Shown in pieces: positions 1 through 8,350 of a DNA stretch of 43,121 nt. The position numbers and the translations under genes are program-made. Numbering within the stretch: the stretch's first letter is position 1; every line of letters starts with the position of its first letter. The stretch lies in contig JAKPAB010000170.1 of assembly GCA_029779695.1 (NCBI GenBank), positions 1-43,121 on the forward strand. The letters are read 5' to 3'. The notes beneath the pieces were generated by a model that saw only the letters and a list, made by a program, of their open reading frames with translations, made no database searches and had not been told where the DNA came from. The stretch is from Bacillota bacterium. GTDB taxonomy: Bacteria; Bacillota; Clostridia; Lachnospirales; Lachnospiraceae.

Positions 1-527
1 GAATAATACTGGACATGACATCCAAAGGCAGTAGCTATTTCTGCAACTCTTTTGCCGATGGAACCTAGACCGATTATTCCCCAGATCTTACCATTCAATT
101 CATGGAAATGTTTCTCAAAATGTGTAAAGCTGGTGTCGCTTATATATCCTCCGGTTTTTACATAATTGTCATAGTAGGGCAGATGCTCATACAAAAAAAA
201 CAGTAGTGCAAATGTATGCTGGGCCACTGATTCTGTAGAATATCCGGCTACATTTCTCCATTTGATACCTCTATTGGACAGGTAATCAGTATCAAGATTG
301 TTGATCCCGGTAGCTGTTACACATATCAGCTTGAGATTCTTGGCATTGCCTATAGTTTTTTCATTTATAAGGGATTTGTTGATAATAGCGACATCAGCGT
401 CTCGAAGTCTTATATCTACCTCTTCGGGCGTAGAAAAATCATACATTTCTATCTCGCCAAAACGTTTAAAAGGTGATAAATCAATATCAGAACCAAGGGA
501 TTTTCTGTCTAAAAATACTAGTTTCAT
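1..527 (-). CDS. D-isomer-specific 2-hydroxyacid dehydrogenase, N-terminal part (cut by window edge)
   Basis: The minus-strand frame starts at ATG 527-525, with a GAGG ribosome binding site about 8 bases upstream, and runs open to the window edge, so only about 175 residues are visible. The product begins MKLVFLDRKSLGSD and contains the family's N-terminal catalytic-domain pattern (ATGINNLD near residue 78, then VAGYSTESVAQHTFALL). The Rossmann motif GIIGLGSIGKRVA near residue 155 binds NAD(H). Enzymes of this family reduce 2-keto acids to D-2-hydroxy acids (lactate, glycerate and related substrates); the substrate cannot be told here because the second half, with the catalytic Arg/Glu/His, lies outside. 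It follows the GH25 gene on the same strand after a 123-base gap, so it may have its own promoter. Family call is firm, substrate unknown. Confidence 0.9.
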   Translation of the reverse strand, partial: MKLVFLDRKSLGSDIDLSPFKRFGEIEMYDFSTPEEVDIRLRDADVAIINKSLINEKTIGNAKNLKLICVTATGINNLDTDYLSNRGIKWRNVAGYSTESVAQHTFALLFFLYEHLPYYDNYVKTGGYISDTSFTHFEKHFHELNGKIWGIIGLGSIGKRVAEIATAFGCHVQYY

Positions 528-614
528 GTATGGTATACCTCGCATCAAGTGCTTTCTCTATACTGCATTGTACCTTTAATAATAAATATATAAATTGTAA
601 TTTTGTATATTCAT

Positions 615-650
615 ATCTTTATATCCAAATTCGCATAAGAATATAAAGAT
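615..650 (-). terminator. AT-rich inverted repeat after the GH25 gene, possible weak terminator
   Basis: Arms 615-624 (ATCTTTATAT) and 641-650 (ATATAAAGAT) are exact reverse complements around a 16-base loop, directly after the GH25 stop codon. The stem has only two G:C pairs and no clean T-run follows, so it may be a weak terminator or processing hairpin rather than an efficient stop. Confidence 0.3.
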
Positions 651-1922
651 TCACATCAGAATATCCAGATCCACATATCCGGCGATTCCGGGGATCTGTC
701 CCTGACAGCTCATCTGCCAGATTTTATAAGAACCTGTGTATGTAGGAGCACTCTTATATTCAGCTAGCCATGTAGTACCTTTTGAAGCATCGTCCCAGGC
801 AGACATCAGAAAGTTTTTGCTACTATAGAGCATGGAGCTATATCCAGCTGCATTCATCCTGTTATTAAAGGTTGAATAGCAATCATTAAGGGTACTTATG
901 GATAGGTTATATTTCTGGAAGTGACCGAAATCTTCCCAATCATAGGCAATTGGAAAATCGACTTTTCTACCGCCTAGACTGGAAATAACCCAGCTGGCCG
1001 TAGAATCGGCACTGGCTGTAGAATTATCTGTACAATATACATAGATTCCCACCTGCAGCCCGGCGGCTACAGCATTGTTATAGTTATTGTAAAATGTAGG
1101 ATCAACAGTGGGAGAGCCACCATCGAGGTGTCCTATTCTCATTATTACGAATTCGCAGCCTGCGTTTTTAACGGCATTAAAATCAATATTTCCCTGCCAT
1201 TTTGAAACATCTATACCTATTTTGTTACTAGAGTTCTTATATGCACCGATAAAATCGGTAAAATTAATAGGATTTTGAACCGCACCAGTATCTGCAGGCT
1301 TGGAATCTCTGACGCAGATTGTAATATCGAATCCAGTCTGATTGCCGGACGCATCAGTGACAGTTCCATGGAGCGGGTAATCACCAATGGTATTTGAATC
1401 GAGGCTTCCAGTGTAAGAAAGTGCTGGAGCAGGGTCTGAATTGTCACCATATCCTACGTAATTATTTAGGTCAAAGGATTTTCCGCGAATAAGTACAGAC
1501 TTACTCCTAACGGAGAAAAGAACGGGTGGTGTTTTGTCATTAGGGTCATAATTAGGATTTTGGGCAGGGGTTTTAATGGAAGGAGTTTTAGCTACGGCAC
1601 TTTTTTCAGTAGCTTTTTGGGCGGCAACCTCAGCAGCCTCTCGTTCTGCTTTGATGGCAGCGAGTCTTTCTTGAATCTTACTCTTCTCTGCCTGACATTC
1701 AGCAGTTTCCGCTTTTGCTTTGGCAGCTTCTTCATTGGCAGTATAATAACCTGCCATTACTGAAGTGCTTTTTTGTGACTTGGATTTGGAATAATAATCT
1801 GAGCGTGATGTTGAACCAGAGCTAAGGCCGAGCTTACCACAGGCGGTAGTTGAAATTGAAATATCAAGAAACATGATTCCAATCAGTATTAAGTTTGCTT
1901 TTTTTAAAATTTTTTTATTCAT
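651..1922 (-). CDS. GH25 muramidase-like lipoprotein with coiled coil and Ig-like domain
   Basis: The 423-residue protein probably cleaves the MurNAc-GlcNAc bond of peptidoglycan at the cell surface. Residues 1-27 form a basic/hydrophobic signal sequence ending TTAC, with Cys28 the likely lipidation site; this lipobox is imperfect. Residues 62-115 are Ala/Lys/Glu-rich and likely a coiled coil. Residues 131-205 look like a bacterial Ig-like/DUF5011-type domain (TPPVLF..., ending DASGNQTGFDITI). The GH25 domain occupies about 235-423, starting IGIDVSKWQG (Asp238) and containing the YDWED segment (Asp328, Glu330) expected at the catalytic site. It ends YVDLDILM, a usual GH25 ending with the D-x-D strand. 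No Shine-Dalgarno sequence is visible before the ATG, and an in-frame stop lies just upstream, so the start is either leaderless/unusual or weakly translated. It could be an autolysin or a secreted lysozyme; the enzymatic family is clear. Confidence 0.9.
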   Translation of the reverse strand: MNKKILKKANLILIGIMFLDISISTTACGKLGLSSGSTSRSDYYSKSKSQKSTSVMAGYYTANEEAAKAKAETAECQAEKSKIQERLAAIKAEREAAEVAAQKATEKSAVAKTPSIKTPAQNPNYDPNDKTPPVLFSVRSKSVLIRGKSFDLNNYVGYGDNSDPAPALSYTGSLDSNTIGDYPLHGTVTDASGNQTGFDITICVRDSKPADTGAVQNPINFTDFIGAYKNSSNKIGIDVSKWQGNIDFNAVKNAGCEFVIMRIGHLDGGSPTVDPTFYNNYNNAVAAGLQVGIYVYCTDNSTASADSTASWVISSLGGRKVDFPIAYDWEDFGHFQKYNLSISTLNDCYSTFNNRMNAAGYSSMLYSSKNFLMSAWDDASKGTTWLAEYKSAPTYTGSYKIWQMSCQGQIPGIAGYVDLDILM

Positions 1923-1949
1923 TTGCGCTGATTATCATAATAAATATTA

Positions 1950-2128
1950 GTTCCCCAACAGAATTATTCATAAACATATCAATAAAAATAGAGTACACGT
2001 TGGACAAATCAGTGTCAATCATAGTAACAGTTTTTAAGGATAAGAACGGTATTTCGTCAGATGATCAGGACTATGAAATTAGAATTCTTTATTTAGAAAA
2101 GTTGCCACTATTACATATGATAAATTGA
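1950..2128 (+). pseudogene. Remnant of a paralogue of the 292-residue protein at 2629
   Basis: This stretch has no convincing gene of its own: the open frame has no ribosome binding site and its only ATG lies inside the GH25 gene on the other strand. However, bases 2036-2066 match bases 3445-3475 at 29 of 31 positions in the same coding sense, giving KDKNGISSDD in both. Upstream, DKSVSIIVTVF loosely parallels DEKVSYWANYKGC of the downstream gene. I infer that this is the 3' remnant of a duplicated copy that has decayed. The limits are approximate. Confidence 0.45.
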
Positions 2129-2266
2129 AAAGATAAAATAACATAATACGATATGTTTTTACTACATTGTATGGAGTATTATATATAAAAGATAAACGAT
2201 ACGTGGATTTTATACTCATGAAGACTAAACATTTATAATGTAAAGACGATATATTAAGTGGGATAT

Positions 2267-2295
2267 TTGACAGTGATAATATCCTGACATATACA
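2267..2295 (+). promoter_or_regulatory. Possible promoter (TTGACA, 17 bp, TATACA)
   Basis: A consensus -35 TTGACA (2267-2272) is followed after 17 bases by TATACA (2290-2295), four of six matches to the -10 consensus. It would read towards the fragment at 2280-2597 and the gene at 2629. It overlaps the start of coding-like sequence in the fragment, so it may be fortuitous. Confidence 0.35.
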
Positions 2296-2597
2296 CTGAT
2301 GCTGAGGGAAAAGAGCAGCCTTCTGCATATGCTACAATAAAATGCAAGATTAAAGATGAGCAGTGGTCTGATCTGAATAGACCGGATATGGCTTACAACG
2401 ATGGAACTGCAGTTACAGACAAAGATGGATATTATACGGTAACTGTATATTTAAAGAGTGCCTGTGGAGGCCTAAGATATAACAGCTCTGTTTCAACACA
2501 TCATTATGATCGTATGCTTGTAACAATGACTAATTCAGATGATGTGACCATAGCAACGGGACAGTTTTATCTGTTAAAATTTTCTGACCTGTATTAA
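2280..2597 (+). pseudogene. Fragment of an unrecognised gene, 5' end missing
   Basis: The frame stays open from just after a stop at 2277-2279 to TAA at 2595-2597 and reads like protein throughout (YPDIYTDAEGKEQPSAYAT..., ...DKDGYYTVTVYLKSACGG...). The first ATG is at 2388, but it has no ribosome binding site and coding-like sequence continues upstream of it in frame, so the visible part looks like the C-terminal 105 residues of a longer gene whose beginning has been lost. The alternative is a real 69-residue protein starting at 2388. I do not recognise the family; the content is beta-rich (TVTVYL, MLVTMTNSDDVTIATGQFYLL). It lies 31 bases upstream of the next gene and may once have been co-transcribed with it. 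Confidence 0.4.
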
Positions 2598-2628
2598 AGA
2601 AAAAGGATACTTAGGAAGGAAGAAAGTT

Positions 2629-3507
2629 ATGCCAATCAATATAAAAAAAACTGATAATAATGTAATAACGGGGACATCTTTACCGTCAGATAATAAAAGA
2701 AAAACTATCTTTTTTGCTAAAGGTGCTGAAAATGACAACAGTAAAAGTGCTTCATTAGAGCTATCCGGACAAGCAAAATTGATGGCGCATAATAGTACTG
2801 TTTATAATAATACTGCCGTTTATAAAAAATCAGGTACAACAGGTAGGCGAGAGGATTGGGAAGATTCAGAACTTGACAGAACTGATTATCACCCCACAAC
2901 AGGAATATTTACTGATATATATGAAGTGATGCGTCTGGACGATCCTGATCTATATGAAGATTGCATGAGTCTTAAAAACAAAGCAAATACTTATGAATTG
3001 GGAACAGAGGGGCAGATAAAATATGATCAGGAAGAAAATCAAAAATTTGGAGATTGGTTTGACACCAGATGTATGAAAAATGGCTGGTACGATAATCCAA
3101 TTAAATACCACACGGCTGCAAAAGATACTTTGGAAGGTCTATACTCTGACGGACAGCATGACACAAAATTTAATTTTTATGGTGAAAATGAAGATGATCC
3201 AAGAGCGACCATGTGGAATCCATGTGCCAAATTCAATGTATTGCTGTCAGCGCAGGCCTTTAATAAGCTTGCGTCACCTACGGATGTCGAAGGCAGAAAT
3301 AGTATGGTCACACTGATTGATAATTCAGTGAGAAACATGAAAGAATTGGAAAAGACCTACGAAGGCGATAAAGAGCATCTCAGATTTGGCGTAAAAATTG
3401 ACAAGGACGAGAAAGTTTCATATTGGGCTAATTATAAAGGCTGTAAGGATAAGAATGGCATTTCGTCAGATGATCCAAACAAATTGCTGGAGATGCTTTC
3501 TGAATGA
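2629..3507 (+). CDS. Unrecognised 292-residue protein
   Basis: ATG 2629 is preceded by a good ribosome binding site (AGGAAGG, about 8 bases upstream). The 292-residue product is hydrophilic, with no signal peptide or membrane segment, and rich in Asp, Glu, Lys and Asn. It starts MPINIKKTDNN, carries a segment SASLELSGQAKLMA near residue 40, and ends with KDKNGISSDDPNKLLEMLSE. I do not recognise the family and assign no function. The last part is repeated in a degenerate copy about 1.4 kb upstream (29 of 31 bases), suggesting that the gene belongs to a duplicated, possibly fast-evolving family. It is followed by a bidirectional terminator shared with the convergent carbohydrate-binding gene. 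That it is a gene is well supported by the site and length; its role is open. Confidence 0.7.
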   Translation: MPINIKKTDNNVITGTSLPSDNKRKTIFFAKGAENDNSKSASLELSGQAKLMAHNSTVYNNTAVYKKSGTTGRREDWEDSELDRTDYHPTTGIFTDIYEVMRLDDPDLYEDCMSLKNKANTYELGTEGQIKYDQEENQKFGDWFDTRCMKNGWYDNPIKYHTAAKDTLEGLYSDGQHDTKFNFYGENEDDPRATMWNPCAKFNVLLSAQAFNKLASPTDVEGRNSMVTLIDNSVRNMKELEKTYEGDKEHLRFGVKIDKDEKVSYWANYKGCKDKNGISSDDPNKLLEMLSE

Positions 3508-3580
3508 TTTATAGATTTTAAATGGCATCTAAACTTTAATGAGGTCTGTAATTAGGGCCTGAACAAAAATAGAATAAAAT

Positions 3581-3626
3581 AAGCAAAAAGGCACGCTTTT
3601 CTGAGCATGCCTTTTTGCTTAACTTC
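3581..3626. terminator. Bidirectional rho-independent terminator
   Basis: A 13-bp perfect stem (3581-3593, AAGCAAAAAGGCA; 3608-3620, TGCCTTTTTGCTT) closes a 14-base loop. It lies between convergent genes ending at 3507 (+) and 3631 (-), and A/T tracts within the stem serve both directions. Confidence 0.75.
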
Positions 3627-3630
3627 CAGA

Positions 3631-4884
3631 TTAGTGCTTGCCCTTTCCAAATCCACCGGCCTGTCCACCATTAGGGCCACCGCCCATCTGCATGGATTCT
3701 GTGATCTCGGTTACCTTTTCACCATTTACCGTCACAGTCCCACCATTTAGTTTACCGGTGGTATCAAAATCGAAAGCAAACTGAGCAGTTATATCAACAG
3801 TGCCTCCGTTTATTGTGAGGCTTCCATTGGCATCGAGGGCATCCGTGTCTCCACTTCCCATTGTTATGGATGTAGAACCACCATTGATCTCGATTGAAAC
3901 ATCACTGGAAGTACTCTTTGCAGCTGCGTTGATACCATCGTCAGAAGCTGAGATTTTGATAGTGCCGTCATTGATTTTTACGGAAGTACCTTCGATCCCT
4001 TCGACTGCAGTAATATCAAAAGTTCCCTTATCAATGGTAACGGTTGTAGTACCCTGTATACCATCATCACCTGCATTTATAGTGAAATTACCGCCTGCTA
4101 TATAGATTGAACCAAGAGTGTTATTATCTTTGTTTTCAGAATGCAGGCCATCCTTATCAGTTGTGATATTAAATGTTCCGTCTGCAATGGATATCGAGTC
4201 CTTGCCTTCAATGGCATCAGATGTGGAATTGATAGTATATGTTCCACCTGTGATTTTAAGGTCATCCTTGCCGGTGATACCGTTTTGGGGAGATGTTATA
4301 TTCAAAGAACCTACACCATTCATGGTGATATCGGACTTGGAGAAAATAACGGCATCTGTATTGGTCTCACCATCTGCTGTAAAAGTTCCTGTTACCTTTA
4401 GTTTATTCTTACTATCAGTAGTGGTTACAAATACCTTGTCAGCTGACTTGACATAGATCGCAGGAGAATCAGTATTGGTTATTGATACTCCGTCTAGAAC
4501 CAGCTGAACCTTGGCATCATCAGGAGCATTGACGGTAATTGTACAATCAGTTGCAGTTCCCTTTATGACATAAACGCCTTCTTTGGTTATGTTGACATCC
4601 TTACCGTCGGAAACGGTTATGGTCTTGGCGTTGGTGAGATCTGCTGATTGCGCCATATCCCTATCGGAAAATACATCGCTGGAATCTGATGTGGACGTAG
4701 TCTTGGCAGTTTTTTTATTAGTTGAAGAAGTAGAAGCATTAGAAGTATCAGCTGTAGTCGTAGTAGTGGTAGTTCCTGTTGATGAACTCTTATTGGTACT
4801 GGTACCGCATGCCGAGAATGTTACACTTGCCATTGTAAAAAAAACTGCCGCTGCAATTGCCATTTTTCTATTTTGATTTTTCAT
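3631..4884 (-). CDS. Cthe_2159-type carbohydrate-binding beta-helix lipoprotein
   Basis: The 417-residue product has a signal sequence ending VTFSAC (Cys26 the likely lipid anchor) and a Ser/Thr-rich linker from about 29 to 72. From about 80 to 395 it consists of repeated short beta-strand rungs of the form GT..I...DDGI or GG..TI.., typical of the right-handed beta-helix PF14262 (DUF4353) family. The family prototype, Clostridium thermocellum Cthe_2159, binds polysaccharides including polygalacturonate and has calcium sites; by analogy this protein is a cell-surface polysaccharide-binding or adhesion protein. The C-terminus is Gly-rich and ends GKGKH. ATG 4884 has an AAAGGA ribosome binding site, and a TATAAT-like -10 lies at 4941-4946 on the minus strand. 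It appears to be a single-gene unit. The ligand cannot be told from sequence. Confidence 0.88.
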   Translation of the reverse strand: MKNQNRKMAIAAAVFFTMASVTFSACGTSTNKSSSTGTTTTTTTADTSNASTSSTNKKTAKTTSTSDSSDVFSDRDMAQSADLTNAKTITVSDGKDVNITKEGVYVIKGTATDCTITVNAPDDAKVQLVLDGVSITNTDSPAIYVKSADKVFVTTTDSKNKLKVTGTFTADGETNTDAVIFSKSDITMNGVGSLNITSPQNGITGKDDLKITGGTYTINSTSDAIEGKDSISIADGTFNITTDKDGLHSENKDNNTLGSIYIAGGNFTINAGDDGIQGTTTVTIDKGTFDITAVEGIEGTSVKINDGTIKISASDDGINAAAKSTSSDVSIEINGGSTSITMGSGDTDALDANGSLTINGGTVDITAQFAFDFDTTGKLNGGTVTVNGEKVTEITESMQMGGGPNGGQAGGFGKGKH

Positions 4885-4984
4885 AATAGGTTCCTTTCAA
4901 CTCCGCTTGGAGAGTACTTGTTCTTGTTTGGAATGAAAGGATTATATGTGATTAAAATTAAATGAACCTTAAAAAGTAAATCTA

Positions 4985-5782
4985 TTAATTAGTTTTTTTA
5001 TAATTGCCAATATGATGTAGCGGAAGCAGTGGAATGATAATGGGGGTATGATCGGCGTAAGCTCTGTAGGCAGGATCTAGCCCATATCGTTTCTCCTGTT
5101 TCTTATCCAATCGTCCGGCACCATGAAACATGACAAATACAATGAGAAAATATCCAAGGATCACGGTGATCCACTGGAACGCACCCTTTAGAGAATCCAG
5201 AGAACTAACAAAGATCCCGGTCCAGAACAGTATCTCACCAAAATAATTAGGGCAACGGACTATTTTGAAAAGCTGCTGGGTGGCGACCATTTCGGGATTC
5301 TTTGCTTTTTGTTCTGTCTTTTCCTTATCAGAAAGTGCTTCGATCATTAAACCTATAATAGAGATCAGAGCACCGACAACAGGAAGAGCAATCTTGTCGG
5401 AATCACCATTGAACATTCTGTAAAAAATGCCACTAGTCTGTAATATATACAGGATGGAAACACTGATCCACATCAGGATCTTAATCAAGACTGGAACAGG
5501 ATTATCAGAACTTCCCTGGCTGGCCTGATATGCAGCATTTTTCTCACGAAATAGGAGAAAAAGCGCTAGACGAAGCCCATATATGATCAAAAGGATACAT
5601 AACAGGATCGTCGCAAAGCTCCATGACATTCCGGTGAGAATAGCCGTTACCATGTAGGTAGCACCAAGTGCTGCGACTGAGAAACCATAGCCAACAGACA
5701 TGAAGTGGATTATATTTTTGAAACCACCGATACATCCAATAAGAGAAACGATTAAGAAAATTAAAAATAGATTAAGGGGCAT
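4985..5782 (-). CDS. DUF1295 (steroid 5-alpha-reductase-like) membrane protein
   Basis: The 265-residue integral membrane protein has about six to seven hydrophobic segments (roughly 4-20, 30-50, 55-78, 100-120, 133-150, 184-198, 203-220). It carries the DUF1295 signature region RCPNYFGE at 176-183; many relatives have HPNYFGE, so the usual His is Cys here. It ends with a soluble tail containing RYGLDPAYRAYADHTP. The family is related by fold to isoprenylcysteine methyltransferase and steroid reductases, but the reaction of the bacterial members is mostly unknown. It is the last gene of the minus-strand unit that starts with tetR, 23 bases after the NmrA-like gene, with an AAGGA site before ATG 5782. 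Association with flavin- and NAD(P)-binding genes fits a redox role; that is inference. Confidence 0.85.
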   Translation of the reverse strand: MPLNLFLIFLIVSLIGCIGGFKNIIHFMSVGYGFSVAALGATYMVTAILTGMSWSFATILLCILLIIYGLRLALFLLFREKNAAYQASQGSSDNPVPVLIKILMWISVSILYILQTSGIFYRMFNGDSDKIALPVVGALISIIGLMIEALSDKEKTEQKAKNPEMVATQQLFKIVRCPNYFGEILFWTGIFVSSLDSLKGAFQWITVILGYFLIVFVMFHGAGRLDKKQEKRYGLDPAYRAYADHTPIIIPLLPLHHIGNYKKTN

Positions 5783-5805
5783 GACATTTTGTCCTTTCTG
5801 TTATA

Positions 5806-6684
5806 TTAATGCTTAATATGTGAATCGGATGGAACAGTGCTGAAACTCTGATATATATACTCTTTAAAGCTTTTCTTGCCTGTCTTGGTATCGCCTACCA
5901 TCTGATGGGTCATTACCCACTTACCGAATTGAACGACTCCGGAGCGACCTTCTTTTTTGATTTTGGGAAGCTTGGAGATCAGGTCAAATGTCCACACGGG
6001 TGCATGCTTGATATTAGGTGTCTTGCCGGCAGCATCAAAGCACATACGGGCAATTTCATCATAGGAGTAAACTTCATTGCCACCGATGTTAACAACTTTA
6101 TTATTATCATTTATATGCTCTATCATATAGTCGGCAAAATCTCTTGTATCGATAACATTGGCATGAATAGTATCATGACCGAGAAGTGTAACGGATCCCT
6201 TTTCTATCATGGGCTTAAACTGCTTCATAATGTCATAGAAATATCCGGTGGGACGATAGATCACGTAATCAATTCCTGAAGCTGTGAGTGCATCCTCCAT
6301 CTGAGCCTTGGCACCAAGCATAGGTATAAAAGAACCTTCCTTGGCTAGTAGAACTGACACATAGATATACTTTTTGACACCTGCGGATATAGCTTCGTTT
6401 AGCAGATTCAGATTGCCTTGATAATCCACGTCAAAGGGAGTTACTGTAGGTGATCCCTTGGTGAGACCGATGGTTGTTATAACGGCATCGGCTCAATCGC
6501 AAACGCCCTTAAGAGTGTCAGGATCGGAAGCGTTGACCTTGTGAAATATATAAGAACTCGGATCTAGCCCATCGATAGGTCGCTCCATCATATCAAGGGC
6601 AACTGTCTCATAACCATGCTCAATGCATGAACGTAGTACATCTAGTCCCAGATTACCAAAAGCTCCACCAATTACGATCTTCAT
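5806..6684 (-). pseudogene. NmrA/SDR-like NAD(P)-binding oxidoreductase, interrupted by one in-frame TGA
   Basis: Reading from ATG 6684, the product begins MKIVIGGAFGNLGLDVLRSC, a Rossmann motif G-x-x-G-x-x-G for NAD(P). It reaches TGA at 6495-6493 (codon 64). The same frame continues without another stop: ADAVITTIGLTKG, then DYQGNLNLLNEAISAGVKKYIYVS, MEDALTASGIDYVIYRPTGYFYD, to codon 293. Both halves together match a normal NmrA-like/atypical SDR protein (292 positions), so this is one gene broken by a single codon rather than two genes. TGA probably replaces Gly (GGA), Trp (TGG) or Arg (CGA); from context I favour Gly. The start overlaps the stop of the upstream flavin reductase-like gene by one base (TAATG). 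A re-start at GTG 6429 could make a fragment without the nucleotide-binding site. It could instead be readthrough or a sequencing error. Confidence 0.8.
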
Positions 6685-7652
6685 TATTTTTTCTCCTTTT
6701 CCTTGGAACGTTTATCGTTGATAATGTCCATATGTTCTGCCGTTACAAGGGTAACGCCATTTTCTTTGGCCCACTTCACACAGCCCCTAAGAGCTGTCGG
6801 AAGGAATATTCTCGGAATATTAATAAGTTTGGCACAAGCGTCATCCGTGAATCGGACATCCGGATCGATACGCTTGGCAGCATATTGGACCGATGCTATA
6901 GTCGTAGCTCTTACCGGTAGAAGCTCAGGAATAGCACCCCTTAGATTACCTAGTCCGGGGAATCTGGTATACCAGAAGTTCTTGGAATCTCTATATCCAT
7001 AGTCCACAGGAACCGGTGGGAAGTTTCCAGCTGTAACACCATTTACTATGGCATCATAATATTTCTCTTTCATGAGGATCTTGTCTATCCGAAGAATAAA
7101 ATGTGCTCCATATGGTGTCGTGATTCCGTTAAAATCATGATAAGGACCGGGATATTTATCCTGAGGCTGATCTGTGGGAAATTCATCTATTGGTATATCA
7201 TTTTGAGCTCCGTCCAGGGTATCCATCCAAGTGCACTCCATGATCTGATAAGCTTCTTTTACCACTAATAGATAATCTCAGGTGGGATCTGCTTCTTTTC
7301 GCAGGCCTTCTTCAAATGTGAATTTACAGTCCTTCATTTTCTCAGAGGTAGTATCTCCGGGCCAGCCCAGTCTAACGGCTTCCTTGAAATAGGCTTTGTC
7401 GTCTGTTATAAAATTAATTGCACATTTTTTTCTCTTTAGGATATTCTGTGCAGTATTGGATGTGTTTCTGGAATTTAAGAGCATGGCATAGTAATCCTTG
7501 CCCGCTACATAGTAAGGCTGGACTAGTGAATAAGGCCCGAGATTTGTACTTCCGTCATCGGAAATTGTGCTTATAAGTACTGTAGGCATTGGAAAAAACG
7601 CAGATGTCTGATAGAAATTATCCACTATCCTCAAATCTTTAAAACTACTCAT
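6684..7652 (-). pseudogene. Flavin reductase-like (FMN-binding split barrel) protein, interrupted by one in-frame TGA
   Basis: The likely start is ATG 7652 (MSSFKDLRIVDNF), preceded by a GAGG site; an earlier ATG at 7703 lacks one. Residues up to 124 look like the flavin reductase-like FMN-binding domain (PMPTVLISTISDDGSTNLGPYS, then NTSNTAQNILKRKKCAINF). TGA at 7280-7278 (codon 125) interrupts the frame after EADPT. It then stays open as DYLLVVKEAYQIMECTWMDTLDG... to TAA 6686-6684, about 321 residues in all. The continuation (ECTW..., later GITTPYGAHFILRIDKI) is what is expected of the second part of such a protein, so a single gene is split by one codon. It lies 90 bases after tetR and overlaps the NmrA-like gene by one base. 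A GTG at 7265 could restart translation of the second part. Confidence 0.75.
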
Positions 7653-7742
7653 AAATAAGCCTCGCTTTCTTTTCGATACTTGTCTAAGTGACGAATGGTT
7701 CACTGTTTTATATCTTTCATAGCTTTTACAACTTTGTAAATA

Positions 7743-8297
7743 TTATGCAGAAATGATCTCTGCAAATTCACGTATCATTACGTTATCAATATCATCTCTC
7801 TGCGACACTGTGAGTATGGTTTCTGATAAAATCGGAATCACAGCTCTCAGATCATTATTCCCTGTATTTTCAATCAGCTTAAGCAAAATATCATCAATCT
7901 GATCTCGTAAAAGATGATGATACTTTTGAACGATATTCATAGAACCACCGGCCTCTTCGAATTGCCCGAATGTAGCAACGTACCTGTTATTAAAGTTTCT
8001 TATTGACATAGTGACGCCAACCATTCCATTTGAAAACTCCTGGTTTGGATCATCAGAATCAATAGAGAAATTGGTAACAGCATTTTTCATATCATCAACT
8101 GTTTTGTTCCAATCCACCAGCATTATTCCGGCAACCATTTCGTCCTTGGACTTAAAATAGTTATATACGGTTCCGGTAGCAACATGACACTCCGCTGCGA
8201 TCCTTCTGATTGATAAGGCAGAGTACCCTTCTTCTCTCAGTATCAAAGCGGTTTTATCTAAAAGTGTCTGTTGCAGATTGGGAAATATCTTTGGCAT
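7743..8297 (-). CDS. TetR/AcrR-family transcriptional repressor
   Basis: The start chosen is ATG 8297 (MPKIFPNLQQTLLDKTALIL), which has a GGAGG site 6 bases upstream; the frame could extend to 8345 but that would run through the operator. The 184-residue product has the TetR N-terminal helix-turn-helix at about 29-48 (IRRIAAECHVATGTVYNYFKSKDEM) and a divergent C-terminal ligand domain. It heads a minus-strand unit with the flavin reductase-like, NmrA-like and DUF1295 genes. A perfect palindrome lies between its promoter and start codon, so it very likely represses itself and the unit; the inducer is unknown but is probably a small molecule handled by these redox genes. Confidence 0.92.
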   Translation of the reverse strand: MPKIFPNLQQTLLDKTALILREEGYSALSIRRIAAECHVATGTVYNYFKSKDEMVAGIMLVDWNKTVDDMKNAVTNFSIDSDDPNQEFSNGMVGVTMSIRNFNNRYVATFGQFEEAGGSMNIVQKYHHLLRDQIDDILLKLIENTGNNDLRAVIPILSETILTVSQRDDIDNVMIREFAEIISA

Positions 8298-8327
8298 TTT
8301 ATCCTCCAAAATGTAGGAGCTTAAACT

Positions 8328-8349
8328 TATTATGAACGTGTTCATAATA
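8328..8349. promoter_or_regulatory. Palindromic operator of the tetR unit
   Basis: Arms 8328-8337 (TATTATGAAC) and 8340-8349 (GTTCATAATA) are perfect reverse complements around a 2-base centre. The site starts one base after the -10 element and lies 31 bases before the tetR start, where a bound TetR dimer would block transcription. Length and symmetry fit TetR operators; binding is inferred. Confidence 0.75.
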
Positions 8350-8350
8350 T

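Noticed and set aside
3800-4876. Several plus-strand frames opposite the beta-helix lipoprotein
   Set aside because: They are mirror frames of a repetitive gene, with Val/Ser-rich, unprotein-like sequences and no start signals.
3631-4884. Internal repeats as a mobile or CRISPR-like array
   Set aside because: The repeats are degenerate protein rungs of a beta-helix, not exact DNA repeats with spacers.
5806-7652. Selenocysteine at the two in-frame TGA codons
   Set aside because: Neither family uses a selenocysteine at these sites, no convincing hairpin of the SECIS type was seen directly after the codons, and no sel genes are present in the window.
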